Positions 41,906 to 54,375 of a stretch of 64,000 nt of DNA are shown here, piece by piece. Below the pieces are notes generated by a model that was not told where the DNA came from, searched no databases, and was given only the letters and a program-made list of their open reading frames with translations. The translations under genes and the position numbers were made by a program. The stretch covers positions 124,001 to 188,000 of the forward strand of contig JAHQIW010004688.1 in assembly GCA_019055375.1 (NCBI GenBank). The letters run 5' to 3'. This DNA is from Parelaphostrongylus tenuis. Lineage: Eukaryota > Nematoda > Chromadorea > Rhabditida > Metastrongylidae. Within the stretch, counting starts at the first letter, position 1. Each line of letters opens with the position of its first letter.

Positions 41906-43365
41906 TAAGCCTTGGATACACATTCTTTTTTTTTTCCTCAGATTGACCAAGCCTTCTATTTGTGTGGGATCCGATTCTAGTCTCCAGACTTATTTAAGAA
42001 TTTTCCTGCGATCCACAAAACTTGTCAACACCGTAACACCGCCATTCCGTATTTTCAAGATAATCGATTCAAGCAGAGTTCGATCACATTAATAAAAAAA
42101 ATGGAAATTCTCTGGTGACCGCATTATACATAGACTTTTGTATTCCTTCGTGGAAAGTGGATGTGAGGAAGTGGGTCGAATACAAGATGTATTGAGATTT
42201 AACCAAAATGTAATAAGGTTTAGAGAAAATAAAGATTTTGAACAAAGAGCCCAGTAGCTACAGTTGGGCTTTTCTATTTATTATTGCCTTTCCCAGTGAA
42301 TCACAATCGTTTACTTCTATCCACCACGACGCTCCATTCGAGTCGTACCTTATCGAGTGCTGAGTCATGCGATAGAATTGCCTTTTGGCGATGTCGTAAT
42401 AACTTAATCACCAGACAAATCTTTTCCTTTTTCATCAGAATCTCTGCAAACTGTATTACTTTTACTTCGCTCGCCATATAATCATCACTTTCAACAAGAT
42501 GGAGACTATCAAATAAAGCGACTGAGGTTGGGCAGTCCTTGAGAACTGCGCTATACACTTGAGTTCAATATCCATCATAGAGTGATAGAAGGTAGATTTA
42601 ATCTGTACGACCTACAGATTTTTTCTGATTTTTCCAGCCAATGAGTTAAAAAGAAAGCAAAGTTAAACCTCATTTTAACCCGGCTCCGCCTTATCGGTGT
42701 TCATGATGGATTGTGCTCTCTAAATCGATGCAGTCAAAATCGAAGAAAAATTTGAAACTTAGCACAGACCTCAAGCCAATCTCAGGAAACCCTGTCAGTA
42801 CCGTCATTCTCCCTGCCCTGTGTTCACACTTTTAGTGGTTTCAGTGCATTTTTATGTGTTGAGAGCACTTTTCATGCATGTTCCCGATGTTTGGCTTATA
42901 TGACTGCGCATCCTTTTCTCATATTGGGGTTTCATGTAAAATACAACAACGTGGATATATGAACTTTTCTCAAAGCCTTAATCGGGCATTAAGCCCCGAT
43001 TACTCTTTCAGGGGACCATACACAGCATCAACCAAGATCTTTTGTTTCGAATAACTTCATGGATGCCATCAGCAGTGGCTCTTCCTTCGCGCTTAACGAC
43101 TCAAGAAAGTCTCCCGTGCCTTAGTTCTTACGATGTCCTAAATGAGCTACCTGCTTGGCGTAACAGGCAAAGGGTACAAATATCCGGCTTCAAAATACGA
43201 TTTACATCACAGTTTATCCTACAAAGATACGTTCTAAGCCTGAAAGAAGCTCACCACTCTCAGCCTAATGAGAGTAAGTTAGAGTCGGAGATCGCTGCTA
43301 TATTATACAGTGACAGCATATTTGGTAGACACCAGGTGGTAAAGCCTTTAATCTTTGAAGCTTCA
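41906..43365. other. Unassigned DNA
   Basis: Short frames only, such as 85 codons minus (42301-42558) and 119 codons plus (43042-43401, partly antisense to the retrotransposon). No splice or family support was found. Confidence 0.3.
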
Positions 43366-44335
43366 CCTGTATCACCTGTCGTCCCGTTGATCGTCGAGTG
43401 ACTCGAGCGGGTACCAGCAAGTCTTCCATTTTTCCCTATCGCGTGCAAGAGTAGCCCAGTGGGTCCTCCTTGCTCTAGGAATTCGCTGAGCATCATATCT
43501 TTCTTCCATCGCTTTCGTGAAGAAATCGGACCAACGGGTCAGTGGTCTTCCTTCAGAGCGCTTGACGTCCCGAGGAATCCAGTCGGTAACGGCTCTCGTC
43601 CATCGGTTGTCGTTGAAGCGCATCACGTGTCCGGCCCACCTTATTTTCGATATCCTGGCGTGTAGAACGGCGTCTCTGATTTTCGATCGCTGACGTAGGT
43701 CGGAAGTTCGGGTCCTTTGTCTCATTTGCAAAATACGAGATACTCCTAGCATCGACCTTTCGACTGCGCCTTCGGTAACGGCAAGTGATCTTTCATCCTG
43801 CTTACGTAGCGACCAGGTTTCTGCTGCATACGTTAGGGCAGGGATAATTGTCGAGTCGAAAAGGTGGGCACGGAGTCGGATGTTCTTTGTCCTCCTCACT
43901 ACATCTTCGATGCTCTTAAACGTTCCCCAAGCCGCTCGTTTCCTCCTGCTCAACTCTGGGGCTAGGTCGTTCATCATGTTGATTTCACGACCTAGATAGA
44001 TGTAACTGGAGCATTCGGAAATTGTCGTTCCGTTGAGCGTGAATGGGGCATTAGAAACCCATCCGTTCCTCATGAACATTGTTTTCGTTAGATTCAGTTG
44101 AAGACCGATCTTTCCACAGGCGTTATCGAAATCAGTCAACATTCGTTCCGCTTGGCTGATGTTTGGTGTTATGAGAACGATATCGTCAGCAAAGCGAAGA
44201 TGCTTTAATTGTCGACCGTCAATTTTCACTCCCATTTCGTCCCATTCTAATGTTCGCATGACGTTTTATAGGGTGGCAGTGAATAGTTTTGGCGATATTG
44301 TATCGCCTTGTCGAACCCCTCTTCTTACGTCAAAA
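43366..44335 (-). pseudogene. RTE family 1 3' half, best-preserved copy (copy D)
   Basis: It is a 5'-truncated copy. 44335-44270 gives [17 protein letters not shown] and a stop; then 295 uninterrupted codons (44259-43372) run [109 protein letters not shown] to [20 protein letters not shown]. This is the catalytic Asp-Asp motif, thumb and C-terminal region of an RTE protein. The long open frame suggests the most recent insertion of this family in the window. It lacks the endonuclease, so it cannot move by itself. Confidence 0.92.
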
Positions 44336-44339
44336 AAAA

Positions 44340-45720
44340 CAGTTATGGGCCTCATTCTTTGAAGCTTAAGAGGAACAAATTGTATTACAGGACTGTTGGC
44401 ATACGTGGAAAACTTGGAACATGAAATGGCACCGCTTAGGTTGAAACACGGCTAAGAGTAAAGTAAAGCGACGGCATCGATGGTACAGTGCAAAACATAG
44501 TGAACCCTGGAAACGGCGTTCGAAGGTTCAAAGCTGCCTCAGGTCCAGAGTTTTGCACGTATTTTAGCGGTTGTGGTCATCCATCTCTTCTTCACGATTC
44601 ACAAATAGGTGTTACCAACTTTGCGATCATGTAGCGATCTCTCTCCTTCTGTTCCCTTCTATCTTATATGAAACTAACAACAAGGTTTGTGTTACGGGAC
44701 ACCGTGACCTCAATGCTACAAATGTTCTATTCGGTGAAGCCTGGTTGGTTTACTGTCGTCCTCCAAATGGATATTAGATTCTCATCTCAGTTTTTGCTTG
44801 AAAACATCTCGCATGATACTGCTAAACGAAATTTGCCGTTTTGTACGATCTGATGATTATGTTCCAAGAATAAACGCTGTATTCAGCGCTGCTAGTGTAC
44901 TTCTGAAACTCTGAATGATCACTTTACTTCTGGAAGAAGATCCATTGACTAAAATCCATCTACATGAAAACAATCGTCATAAATGAAAAACTATTTTTTT
45001 AGCGGCATTTGAAAATTTTTCTTCCACCTATAGTTGGAACTCTTAAGTTGACTCCCTCTGGCAAATTATCGAAACCGAATAAGTGAGGTAAGATGCAAAG
45101 GAAACAGAGACCCTCAGTATATTATCTAACAATCCTGAAATCGAAATTTCTCTGAAGCCTGAGATTTTGTGGTTAACACAAGTTGTGTTAGCGCGGCTTT
45201 CACTAATCTATTCGCTAGCATCTGATTATTCCCGAACCTTCCCCGTATTCAGTACAACAGCGGTAGAAGCTTTTGCATTCGTCCACGTTCTGATACAACT
45301 GCCGAGCCATTTGCAAGTGAATCAAAGAGTGTTTACGGTTGTACTGACCCCTTGCTGACGACAGCACGGTCTATGATCGAAACGGGAGGATGCACAGTCC
45401 CACATCTGACCAACGGTAGGTCCTCGTGGAGCACATTGAGCCATGAAACCGATCACCTTAAGACAAAATTGGTTTTTCCAGTTAACTTCTTGCTTAAGCG
45501 TATGTTTATGTCCGTATACGTGTGAATATATATGTAAATTTATATTTATATGCGCATCTATTCAACGTTGGTGCAATCATGACTGCGGCTTAATGTTGAA
45601 AATTTTCGTTTAATATCGGAATATATTCCTAGATGATTGTGGCTGTGTTACAAATCATTTTGATGCGCATTTCCTGTTTTAGGTTTTGTTGCTTGTAATT
45701 TTTTTAGACTTTGAAAATGT
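44340..45720. other. Unassigned DNA
   Basis: Nothing supportable was found; frames at 44571-44853 (61-68 codons) lack support. A short at-rich atatgtaaatttatatttatatg stretch lies near 45530. Confidence 0.3.
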
Positions 45721-45754
45721 TTGAGTTCAAAATGGGTCGTTAATCAGCAAATAC

Positions 45755-46037
45755 AACTCGTAGCTTGCAGCCCGATACACGTGTTTCATCCTTACAGACT
45801 CGTCAGTCGGGCAGAACCCGTCGTCTTTCGATCTTTATATTAGTCAGCTCTCTCAGGAGCTGCTCTTCGTGCAGAGAGATATCGAAGACGAACGTTTTAC
45901 ACTCTATGCCAAGTGAGATTTTCACCTATACAGAATGTTGTACGCTAAGAATTGTAAGGACGAAACACGTGTATCGGGCTGTACAGGAGCCCTTACCAGA
46001 CCACATTACATGTTGGCTCAAATAATAATGAAAGGAT
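45755..46037. mobile_element. Foldback element, family FB1 (most complete copy)
   Basis: The left arm has gcccgatacacgtgtttcat then ccttacagactcgtcagtcg; the right arm has aattgtaaggacgaaacacg, tgtatcgggctgtacaggag and cccttaccagaccacatt, ending ctcaaataataatgaaagga. The inner part also folds (gtcgtctttcgatct with agatatcgaagacga). The 86-codon frame across it is fortuitous. No transposase is present. Confidence 0.8.
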
Positions 46038-46054
46038 CTATTAAAATTTGAGCG

Positions 46055-47010
46055 TGGTCTTACGAAAACAGTCGAAACAAGGGTACAACTTGCAACATCA
46101 ACAAGTAGTTTGGCCCAGGAACTGCTAACGAAGTACAGTGCAACAGTGTTTCAAGAAGTTTCATAAAGACGAGAGCCTCAAAGATGAGGAACGTTATGGC
46201 TGGCCTTTGAAAGATTGATCATAAGGTTGACATTGATCATAAGCTGAGAGCAACCATCCATGCTGATGCCCGTTGAATTATACAAGATGTTGCGGAAGAA
46301 CTCAACATCAATCACTTTGGTCGCTCATCATTTGAAACAAACTGGAAAGCTGAAGAAGCTCAATAAGTTCATGCCTAAGAAACTCACCGAGAATCAAGAA
46401 ATTTGCCATTTTGAAGTGTCGTCGTATTTTATTCTAGACAACAATAACGAACCATTTCTCGATTAGATCATGACGTTTGACGAAAAGATATATTATACAT
46501 TAATCGAGAACCGGTGAAGATCACTTTAATGGTTGGACCGAGAAGAAGCTTCAAGGAAATTCGTAAAGCCAAAATTGTTCCAATGAAAATGTCATGGTCA
46601 GTATGCGGCAGCTCAGCAAATCGATAATATGCGCGGAAAACTGCTAGTCCCATGGCCGGCTTTGATCAGCCAAAAAGGCTAAATTTTTTGTCACGACAAC
46701 GTACGACGACACGTTGCACAACTAACGCTACAAAAGTTGAACGAATTTGGCTACAAAGTTGCGCCTTATTCTCCATATCCGTCGAATCTCGTGTCCACTG
46801 ACTGCCACCTCCTCACATACCACGACTTTTTGCAAGAAAAACGGCTTTACAATCAACACAATGCAGAAGATGGTTTCCAAGAGTTCGTTGAATCCCAAGG
46901 CATCGACTTTTAGGCTGCAGGAATGAACGAACGTACTTCTTATTGGAAAATAAGTGTTGATTGTTATGGTTTTCTATTCGATTAATAAAAATGTGTTTGA
47001 GGTCATTCAT
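46055..47010 (+). pseudogene. Decayed mariner transposase (copy M3)
   Basis: Broken frames align along a whole mariner transposase: ESLKDEERYGWPL, then the 68-codon frame 46260-46466 with NTSTSITLVAHHLKQ-like sequence, TGKLKKLNKFMPKKLTENQE and NNNEPFLD, MTFDEK, HDN (ttgtcacgacaacgtacgac), the YSPYPSN/TDCHLL region and a final C-terminal piece. Stops interrupt at least five places. The first and second catalytic aspartate regions are still recognisable. Confidence 0.8.
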
Positions 47011-48440
47011 AATAACTTTAGAATTCATGTCCCCTATTGAATCAAATGAAAATCTACTACTTTGAAGAAAGAAGGCCTCGAGATCAAAGAGCTATACGCT
47101 TAAAAACTCAATTAGCTTTCCGAAAATTGAGCTAATAGATTTTTCCGCACTTTGGATGTTTCTATATGATGATCATCAACACTGAGCAGCAACTGACAGC
47201 GCATTCGACAGTGGGTGTTGTCGCCAGTCTCAGTAGGAATAGACATTGAGAGAGAAAGAGAGGAGCTTTATAGTGCTTGATTCTGAATTGTAACAACAAC
47301 TGACACTGTGTTTATGAAGATTGCTAACGAAGCGGAAACTCTACTACACTGATCAATGGAGGAGCGGTATTGTGAAGTTTGGAGTTATACAAAGCAAAAT
47401 GACTTAGACTGAAAAACACGAGAGAAGTGCAAGCTCAATTGCTTGCGGCTTCAAAGCCCACATGACTGCTATTGCTTCGACCTTATGTATTGTAATTTCA
47501 TTCCAAGAAAATCGTTCTTATAAAAGAAGAACCCTTAGCAACCACGAGAGAACAGGTTTGGAATGATAAATGTCGACAAGAATTGCCGTCACACCTAGTT
47601 CTTCACCGTTTTATTTCTCCCCGTGGTTGCAAATATAGTTCAAAAAATGCTCGCATCGAATGCAATCGTTGTCTATTTATTCTCATTTAAGTTTACCTTC
47701 ATTTTCTATTCAATTCCTTTATGGACGAAATTCTAAATCTTGTGTCTCTGGTAAAAAAGTCTTTTATATACAAAGCATTTCGTAGCTTAAAAACCCACCA
47801 AGAAATTAAGGAAAAGCTTGAGAAATGGCATTGAAGAATATTTCAGGCTAATAGATATAATTTTTCATGAAGCTTTCATTTTTTTTTTGAAAGACGGTAA
47901 TCTGGGAAAATCACCATTTCTGGACGGAGTGCATTGAAATCGCAATAGCGTCGACGGCATTCGATATCAGCAGATTTCAGACGTCGACAACACGTCCGCA
48001 GTTTCTGGTTGGCATTTCGTTGACCAGGAATGCCATAGCTAAACATTTTGAAATTGTGATCTTAATTCTTAATATCAAATAAATCTATTTGCCTTCTACT
48101 GTAACAGAACATTCATACTGCTGTCAGACCGGCTTCATGAAAGGTTTTTTTTTCAAATAATCCTGCTATTACACGCTCTTAACGTATTCGCGATTTTAAG
48201 GACCTCTGAAAAAAGATTATCTCATCTGAAGGAAACCCTCGAAAGGGCTTGATTTTCTATGGCAGTGTTTGCTTCCTGTGGTAATGAATTCATTGCCATA
48301 ACTCAATACGTCTTCTTATCGGCTGAAATTAAAGCCGCTAAGAATCTCTTTGAAAGGCTAAAACATGGTCAGAGTAGCAGTCTCACTTCAAAATCCGAGA
48401 TATGAACACGATCCGCTTTGACGAATGGACTTACATCAAG
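47011..48440. other. Unassigned AT-rich DNA
   Basis: No gene or repeat could be supported. Confidence 0.3.
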
Positions 48441-48446
48441 CCATAA

Positions 48447-48667
48447 CTTACCACTTCAATTATTATATGTACACTTCCACAAAATATGATAGAGTCGTTA
48501 ACATCGGATACTGACATGGCCTGTATTCTGCTAAGATCGTGCTGAGTAGCGGCGAATGCCGGTTGTCGACGAGATGTTTGTCGTTGCTTTTGATAGACTG
48601 CAAACGGATTCCTTTGTTGACAGAGAGCTGAAGGAAAAAGAAGCAACGCCAACAACACCACCAGCAT
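48447..48667 (-). CDS. Possible first exon with signal peptide
   Basis: The Met at 48667 starts MLVVLLALLLFPSALC, a textbook signal peptide (likely cleavage after Cys16), followed by QQRNPFAVYQKQRQTSRRQP and DLSRIQAMSVSDVNDSII. A cttag acceptor-like motif (ctctttcgcttag) lies directly before the ATG and could accept a cis- or trans-spliced leader. A GTAAGT donor lies at 48450, giving an exon ending near IIIEV. I do not recognise the mature protein and found no downstream exon. Confidence 0.4.
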
Positions 48668-49709
48668 CTAAGCGAAAGAGTAGAATTATAAAGTACGATT
48701 GAACAAAGAAATAGTGTAAAAAAAAACATTTTCGATAAACAATTTGAGTGAATTCAGCCGTCGAAATAGATTAAATACAACCAAGCCTGATATTTTAGTA
48801 AGTCCACAGATTATAGGTGTGATGTGACGATAGGTATTTCTCAACTCAATAAGAACTCTTTCTTAGACTATTGCCCTATTCCAGAACGTCAACAGTGACA
48901 CTTCCGTAGTCATTAAAATTAACTTCTCTAGGGCTGCATAATGCGCTAAATTGTATTGATTTTGCTGGTGCATTTAGTAGGTAGGAAAAAAATATTTGAC
49001 ATAGATATAAGAGTATAGCGCTGCATGCTTAAGATGGTTTCTATCAATAAGAACAATTTCGGTGCAGTTGTTAATGTCCTCAGAAATTAAACTGTTTCTG
49101 AATCGTAAAAAGGTTTATTTTGCAACGGCTTTAGTGCCTTGGAAGGATTCGAAAAAGGTACAAGCTATCGAGAAAGAGAGGTGAGACATTCGAAGCTTCA
49201 TATGCCAGCAGATACGGATATGTGGGAGAAGGGATTCCGCATTAAACAGGAAAAGAGCATCATTCCAACGGTGAGGGCAGCTGGTAATGAAACTGGTAGT
49301 AATTTTGGGGCTACTACAATATGCTACCGATCACCGCATCTAAAACCAGTATTGGCTTTCTACTCCGGCATATACACTGCATGACACCAATAGTCATCAT
49401 GACTTCTATGATGCTAAAATGACCGGAATTCGTTGGCCTGGGCTCTAATCTAACCGGTTTTGAGTATCTAGCTATCTATATCTTTTGGATTAAGGATAAA
49501 ATAGGCATGAACGAGTTTTAACATAAAAATGAAGCGAATGGTGCTTTTTTGTAGCGCACTTATTTAAATCTACAAGGAATGCCATGAAAAAGTTCTGAAC
49601 ACAAGGTATGACGAAATGGTTACTGATTCCATGAAGAATGAATAGATAGCTTATATAGTTTCAACATAAAATGGTTGGTGTAACAACAAAACCAGCTATT
49701 TGGGCTTAC

Positions 49710-49867
49710 AATGATTGAACGATGAACGGTGAGAAGGTATTTCCATGCAAACCACCATTCATGTTTTCATCGGAGGTATTCAACCGGTTTTTTTTCGCTA
49801 GATCAATAAGTTTTCCAAATTTTTCCACCAAAAATTTCAATGCAAGAAATACAGTTGATGAATGCAC
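49710..49867 (-). CDS. Possible internal exon of an unrecognised gene
   Basis: A strong acceptor (ttttctttcag) and a GTAAGC donor bound 158 nt reading VHSSTVFLALKFLVEKFGKL, IDLAKKNRLNTSDENMNGGL and HGNTFSPFIVQS. Splice sites and amphipathic composition favour coding, but there is no family match. It lies upstream of the signal-peptide exon on the same strand and need not belong to the same gene. Confidence 0.35.
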
Positions 49868-49899
49868 CTGAAAGAAAATAGAGAAAGGCACTAAGTTGC

Positions 49900-51210
49900 G
49901 AAGTGATAGAGATCGTTGGGTAAAAATCTTTGGGAATGATTAGCCATTAAGCTGAATGTGTCGACCATCGCGTTGATATATGAGGATCTCGAACCTGTTC
50001 TATGATGATCGGAGATGACCTGGAAGATTCAAAGATCTTAGATAACTGTTTTTACTCGTGAAAGTGTTTTTTCTTAGTGCTTTACAGTGTCTATTTTACC
50101 ATCTACATTCTTCTTTTGAACAGTAGCCTGCTTTCTTCAACTACATTGTTAAATGAGTTATGATCACTATTTGCATCAGAATAAGCATTTATCGAAAGAT
50201 TTTGTAAACATTGGGTTCAGAGATACCAGTGTAAGCAAACCAATAGCTGAGAAGCTCAGACAATACCAAATGTTATTTTTACGAATAGTAAATGCATGAC
50301 TATTTCTACACAAAATCACTCACTGCAGAAACGTCATTGATGGAAAGGGTTTGAACCCATAATCTACATGTGATATTTTGTAGTATGTTCTTGAGCGACT
50401 GCTTCATCAAACAACTTATCGCAGTGTGTTTTCAAATGAAAAAGGCTTACATCATATAAACATTTCGTTGAGCGAGAGTAGCTGGTTAACTTCTTTTAAA
50501 TATCAAAGCCTCACTATAAAAAGTTGTTTAGCCGTCATGGAAAAAGCATCACTTTGAAGCTTAAGTGCATGCTGAATCAACAGTAGACTATCCAAAAAAC
50601 CAATTAATGAATAAAGTTTACAGACTTATGTGCTTTGAGATAATTTTCTATCACAAGACCGATCTTGATTTTCGCGTTAAATGGACACTAAGAAATGAAT
50701 ATATTCACTGCAACCAATCCATGCAACCAGCATAGAGCAATAGTAGTAACCCCTCATTCATACAAAACAGCCCATCAACAATTCTCTTCTATTCCTTACA
50801 AATTGTACTTCATGCAATTAGCAGTTAACAGTTTCAGCTCTTTCATTAGACTACTAGTAGTGCTGTGATAGTCGAAGACATAGGAAAGTATAGTATTTGG
50901 TTTGGATTCTGAAAGGCCTTCTCAGTTTGCAGTATAAACGTGGAGAAAATGTGCGCGTGCTTAAGCCTCAGAGCGGAGAGTGATGGCAGGCATACAGTAT
51001 CATTCAGATGACGAAAACATTTCAATGTCACGAAAACATAGCATATCATTGAGGAGATTTGTGTAGAGGGAGACCTAGTGAGAAGATCGCCCATGCGTTC
51101 TAGCAAACCGTGTTTTTTTGAAGAGGTGATCCGCATTGTTAGGAAATGAGAATTTCCTGAGGTCAATTGCTCTTTTTTGTCGGCAATCTTGTGAGAGCGA
51201 AACGAATCTC
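49900..51210. other. Unassigned DNA
   Basis: A 106-codon minus-strand frame (50846-51166) has no supporting evidence. No repeat was recognised. Confidence 0.3.
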
Positions 51211-51219
51211 CCTCACTGA

Positions 51220-54200
51220 GGATCTCGGAGCTCGGTTAGTGGTGAAGGCAAGCACGCTTCCCCAGATTGTGCACTAAACGTGAATCAAAAGAGACTTTGC
51301 GCTTTTCAAAGACACAGATGGATTTAGGGAATAAGTGCCTTGCTTCTGCAGGGCCAAGGTCACAAACCTTTATTACTACTAATTAAAATGGCCAAAAGCT
51401 TACAATTAAGCGACTGAGGAGCACATGTGGACCGGTTAGGAGTCGCCTCTAATACGTAAGCTTTTCCTGCTACTTCAAGAGAGAAAGGCAAGCTACCCCG
51501 TGGGTACCCTCACGTTTAGAAGAGCCTCGCCATAGCAACGTCAGGTAGAACACGTACGGGAAGGCTGCTAATATTTCAAAGCCAAACTAAGTTGCCAAAA
51601 GCGGAACGAATTAAAATGGCAATCTTTATCTACAACGCGCATAAACTTGCACACGAATCTGCTGTAGAAGAGGTGCGACGTCAATGGCTGGGCTGAGACG
51701 AGAAGACGCCATCCTTTTCACGCTATTTATGACATCGGAAAAGAACTGTTTCTTGGAACATACGATCGCAGAAGTGTCGCGGTGTTGGCGTTCTCGCTGA
51801 AACAGGTTTGACCATAAGCATCTATTCATTTGAAGAACTAACAACCCGGATTGAACGATTGAGGTCTAAACGATGTGGATCAAAGCCGACTTTGGCCAAC
51901 TTCGTTGATTACGCACCAACATCAAGCTAAGACGGACAAAAGCGTTTTATACAGATCTTGAAATGTTATTCAGAGAGGACCATACATCTTCAATGGCGTT
52001 TTTGGAGATTTTAACGCAAAAATTGGGCCTAGAAGAACGCCTGAATAACGTCGCATTGGGGCCCACGGACTAAAATGGAACGAACAGGGTGAAAAGCTGT
52101 CCGAGGTCATCACTGCTATCAAAACCATACAAGGTAGTCCGCTCTCATAGATGGACGTTGGAGTTATCCAGTGGAGAGTATCGTGACGAGATAGACCACA
52201 TCTTAGTGAATCGAAGGTCCTGTCTTGAGAATAGCGCTGTCGATCCCAAATTCTATACAAGATCAGTCCATCGCCTCCTTCACTCAGCAATCTATTTTTC
52301 TCAAAAACGAGACAAAGCCGCTAAATTTTTGACAGCGAAGTCCTAGAAAAACGGAAATATATTCCAATCATTAGGCTATCATAAACTGACGCTAGTCGGA
52401 TATCGTAAGCTGAGATTTGTTCAAATGATTAATCGACTTTTGGAAAGTTGGCAAAATTGATGAAGAGTACAACCGGCTCTTCTAAAACCTTCACTTCAGT
52501 GCTATGAAAGCCAAGTTCTGAAGTCATAAAGCGAAGCTGTCTTCGCAAGCACGTAAGCTGGTACGCCAACGTGAAATCGCACGAGCCACATGCATCCGAA
52601 ACCACTTCCACACTTGCTAAGCGATGTAGGGAAGCGAGAAAAAGAGATCCCAAAGAGAGAAGAGCAAGAGTTATGACCAAAACAACAGAAGTTGAGAAGA
52701 GTATATCCAAAGCTCGTTGAAGCCTTGCCAATTACAAGATCAATTTGATCGCACTCTGACGTTCTGACAGGACAGTCACAGCTTCTAAGAGGGCAATGCA
52801 GAAAATCATCTATGATTGCTGCTTAAAGCTTTAAAGCAGCCATGTCCTCCGACTGTCATGAGATGGAAGTGGTCTTTCCATCGGTTGCCTCTTCCAAAAT
52901 TCGACACGCTATTTCAACAGTGAAGAATAGCACAACACTTGGTACAGGCGGGATAAGATCAGAACACATAAAGAATCTGCCTCTAATTTTCATCAGCATT
53001 TAGTTCTGCTCTCCATTCGTTACCAGTCAAAATACAATACTATGTTAATGTTTAGAAAGAAAGACTTTCACGACATAGGCAGTTGTCTCTCAGTTTGCTT
53101 GTTGTCTGGTATCTATAAACTCTTCAAACGAGACATCTTGGATAGGACTGACGGAACACTGGCGAAGGACAGCCATGCGAGCAAGCAGGGTTCTGAAAAG
53201 GTCTGAGTACTATAGAACATCATGAGACTCGTTGAAGTTGAACGAAAGTACAAGAGATCTCTTTGTCTCGCCTTCGTCGAATTGAAGAAATCCTTTGATC
53301 TAGTGAATACAGAAACGGTCATAGAGACTCTGCTCACCCAGGGTGTCCCTACTCGGCTCATTACGAGCCTTTGCGAGCTATATAAGATTTCACAACCAAG
53401 ATATCGTTGCTCTATAGCGGCATTGTTGTCGACGTGAGAAAAGTGGTTCGACAATGTCATACAATCTCGTTGAAGTTTTTCACAGCCACCAATCGAAATG
53501 CCATGCGTACACCGGGATAGGACATTATAGGAGTGAAAATCAACGGCCGACAATCGAATTATCTTCGATTCCTTGACGATATCGTCTTTATAACACCAGG
53601 CATCAGCCAGGCGAACAATGTTGACTGACTTTGACAATGCCTGTAAACTAATTGGTCTCCGACTAAATTTGACGAAAATTATGCTTATATGCAACGGTTA
53701 GGTTCCGATTGCCACACATTCAACGAATTGAATATCTCCAACAACTACACCTACTTAGGTTGCAAAATCAACACAATGAATGACCTAGCTCCATAGTTGA
53801 GCAGGAGGAAACAACGGCTCAGAAGGCCTTCAAGTGCATCAAAGACGTAAAGAAAAAGACGAATTACATTTGACTCTGTGCTCACCTTTCCAACTCGGCG
53901 GTGATCCCTACTCTAACGTATGCAGCAGAACCTGGTCGCTACGTAAGCAGGATGAAAGATCACTTGACGTTACTGAACCAGTAGCCGAAAGGTAGGAGTT
54001 CCCGTTCCTCACAAATAAAGGATCCGAAGTTCTGACTTACGCCAACGATCGAGGATCAAAGATGTCATTGATACACTCCAGGCTATCGAAGATAAGGTGA
54101 CTCGGTCAAGTAATACGCTTCAACGACAACCGATGAACGAGACCCGTTACTAGCTGGATTTCTCGGGATGTTAAGCACTCCACAGCATGATTGCCTGCCG

Positions 54201-54375
54201 GATGGTCCAGTTTCTATACGAAAAGCTTAGAAGAAAGATATGATGCTCATCGATTTCATAGAGCGAGGAGGACCCAGTGAGCTACTCACGCGCTCGATAG
54301 GGACAAATGGAAATCTTACTAGTGCCCGCCTGAGTTATTCGACGGCCAGCGGGACGACAAGTGATGCTGGTGTAT
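51220..54375 (+). mobile_element. RTE family 1 retrotransposon, full length but heavily decayed (copy B)
   Basis: It is collinear with copy A (12.3-15.5 kb). The leader (gtgccttgcttctgcagg, tggccaaaagc) is at 51.2-51.6 kb. The endonuclease is at 51.62-52.35 kb (HESAVEE, FGDFNAKIGPRRTPE in mixed frames, EYRDEIDHILVNRRS). RT is at 53.07-53.62 kb (RKYKRSLCLAFVELKKSFDL, VRKVVRQCHTISL, LDDIVFITPG). The C-terminal part is at 53.75-54.36 kb. Frame breaks occur every 50-200 nt, far more than in copy A, so it inserted earlier. Confidence 0.85.

Noticed and set aside
43042..43401. A 119-codon plus-strand frame
   Set aside because: Its end is antisense to the RTE copy D 3' region and the rest has no supporting signal.
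49139..49384. A plus-strand frame of 81 codons with embedded acceptor and donor-like sites
   Set aside because: The implied exons are only about 20-50 nt and the protein is not recognisable.
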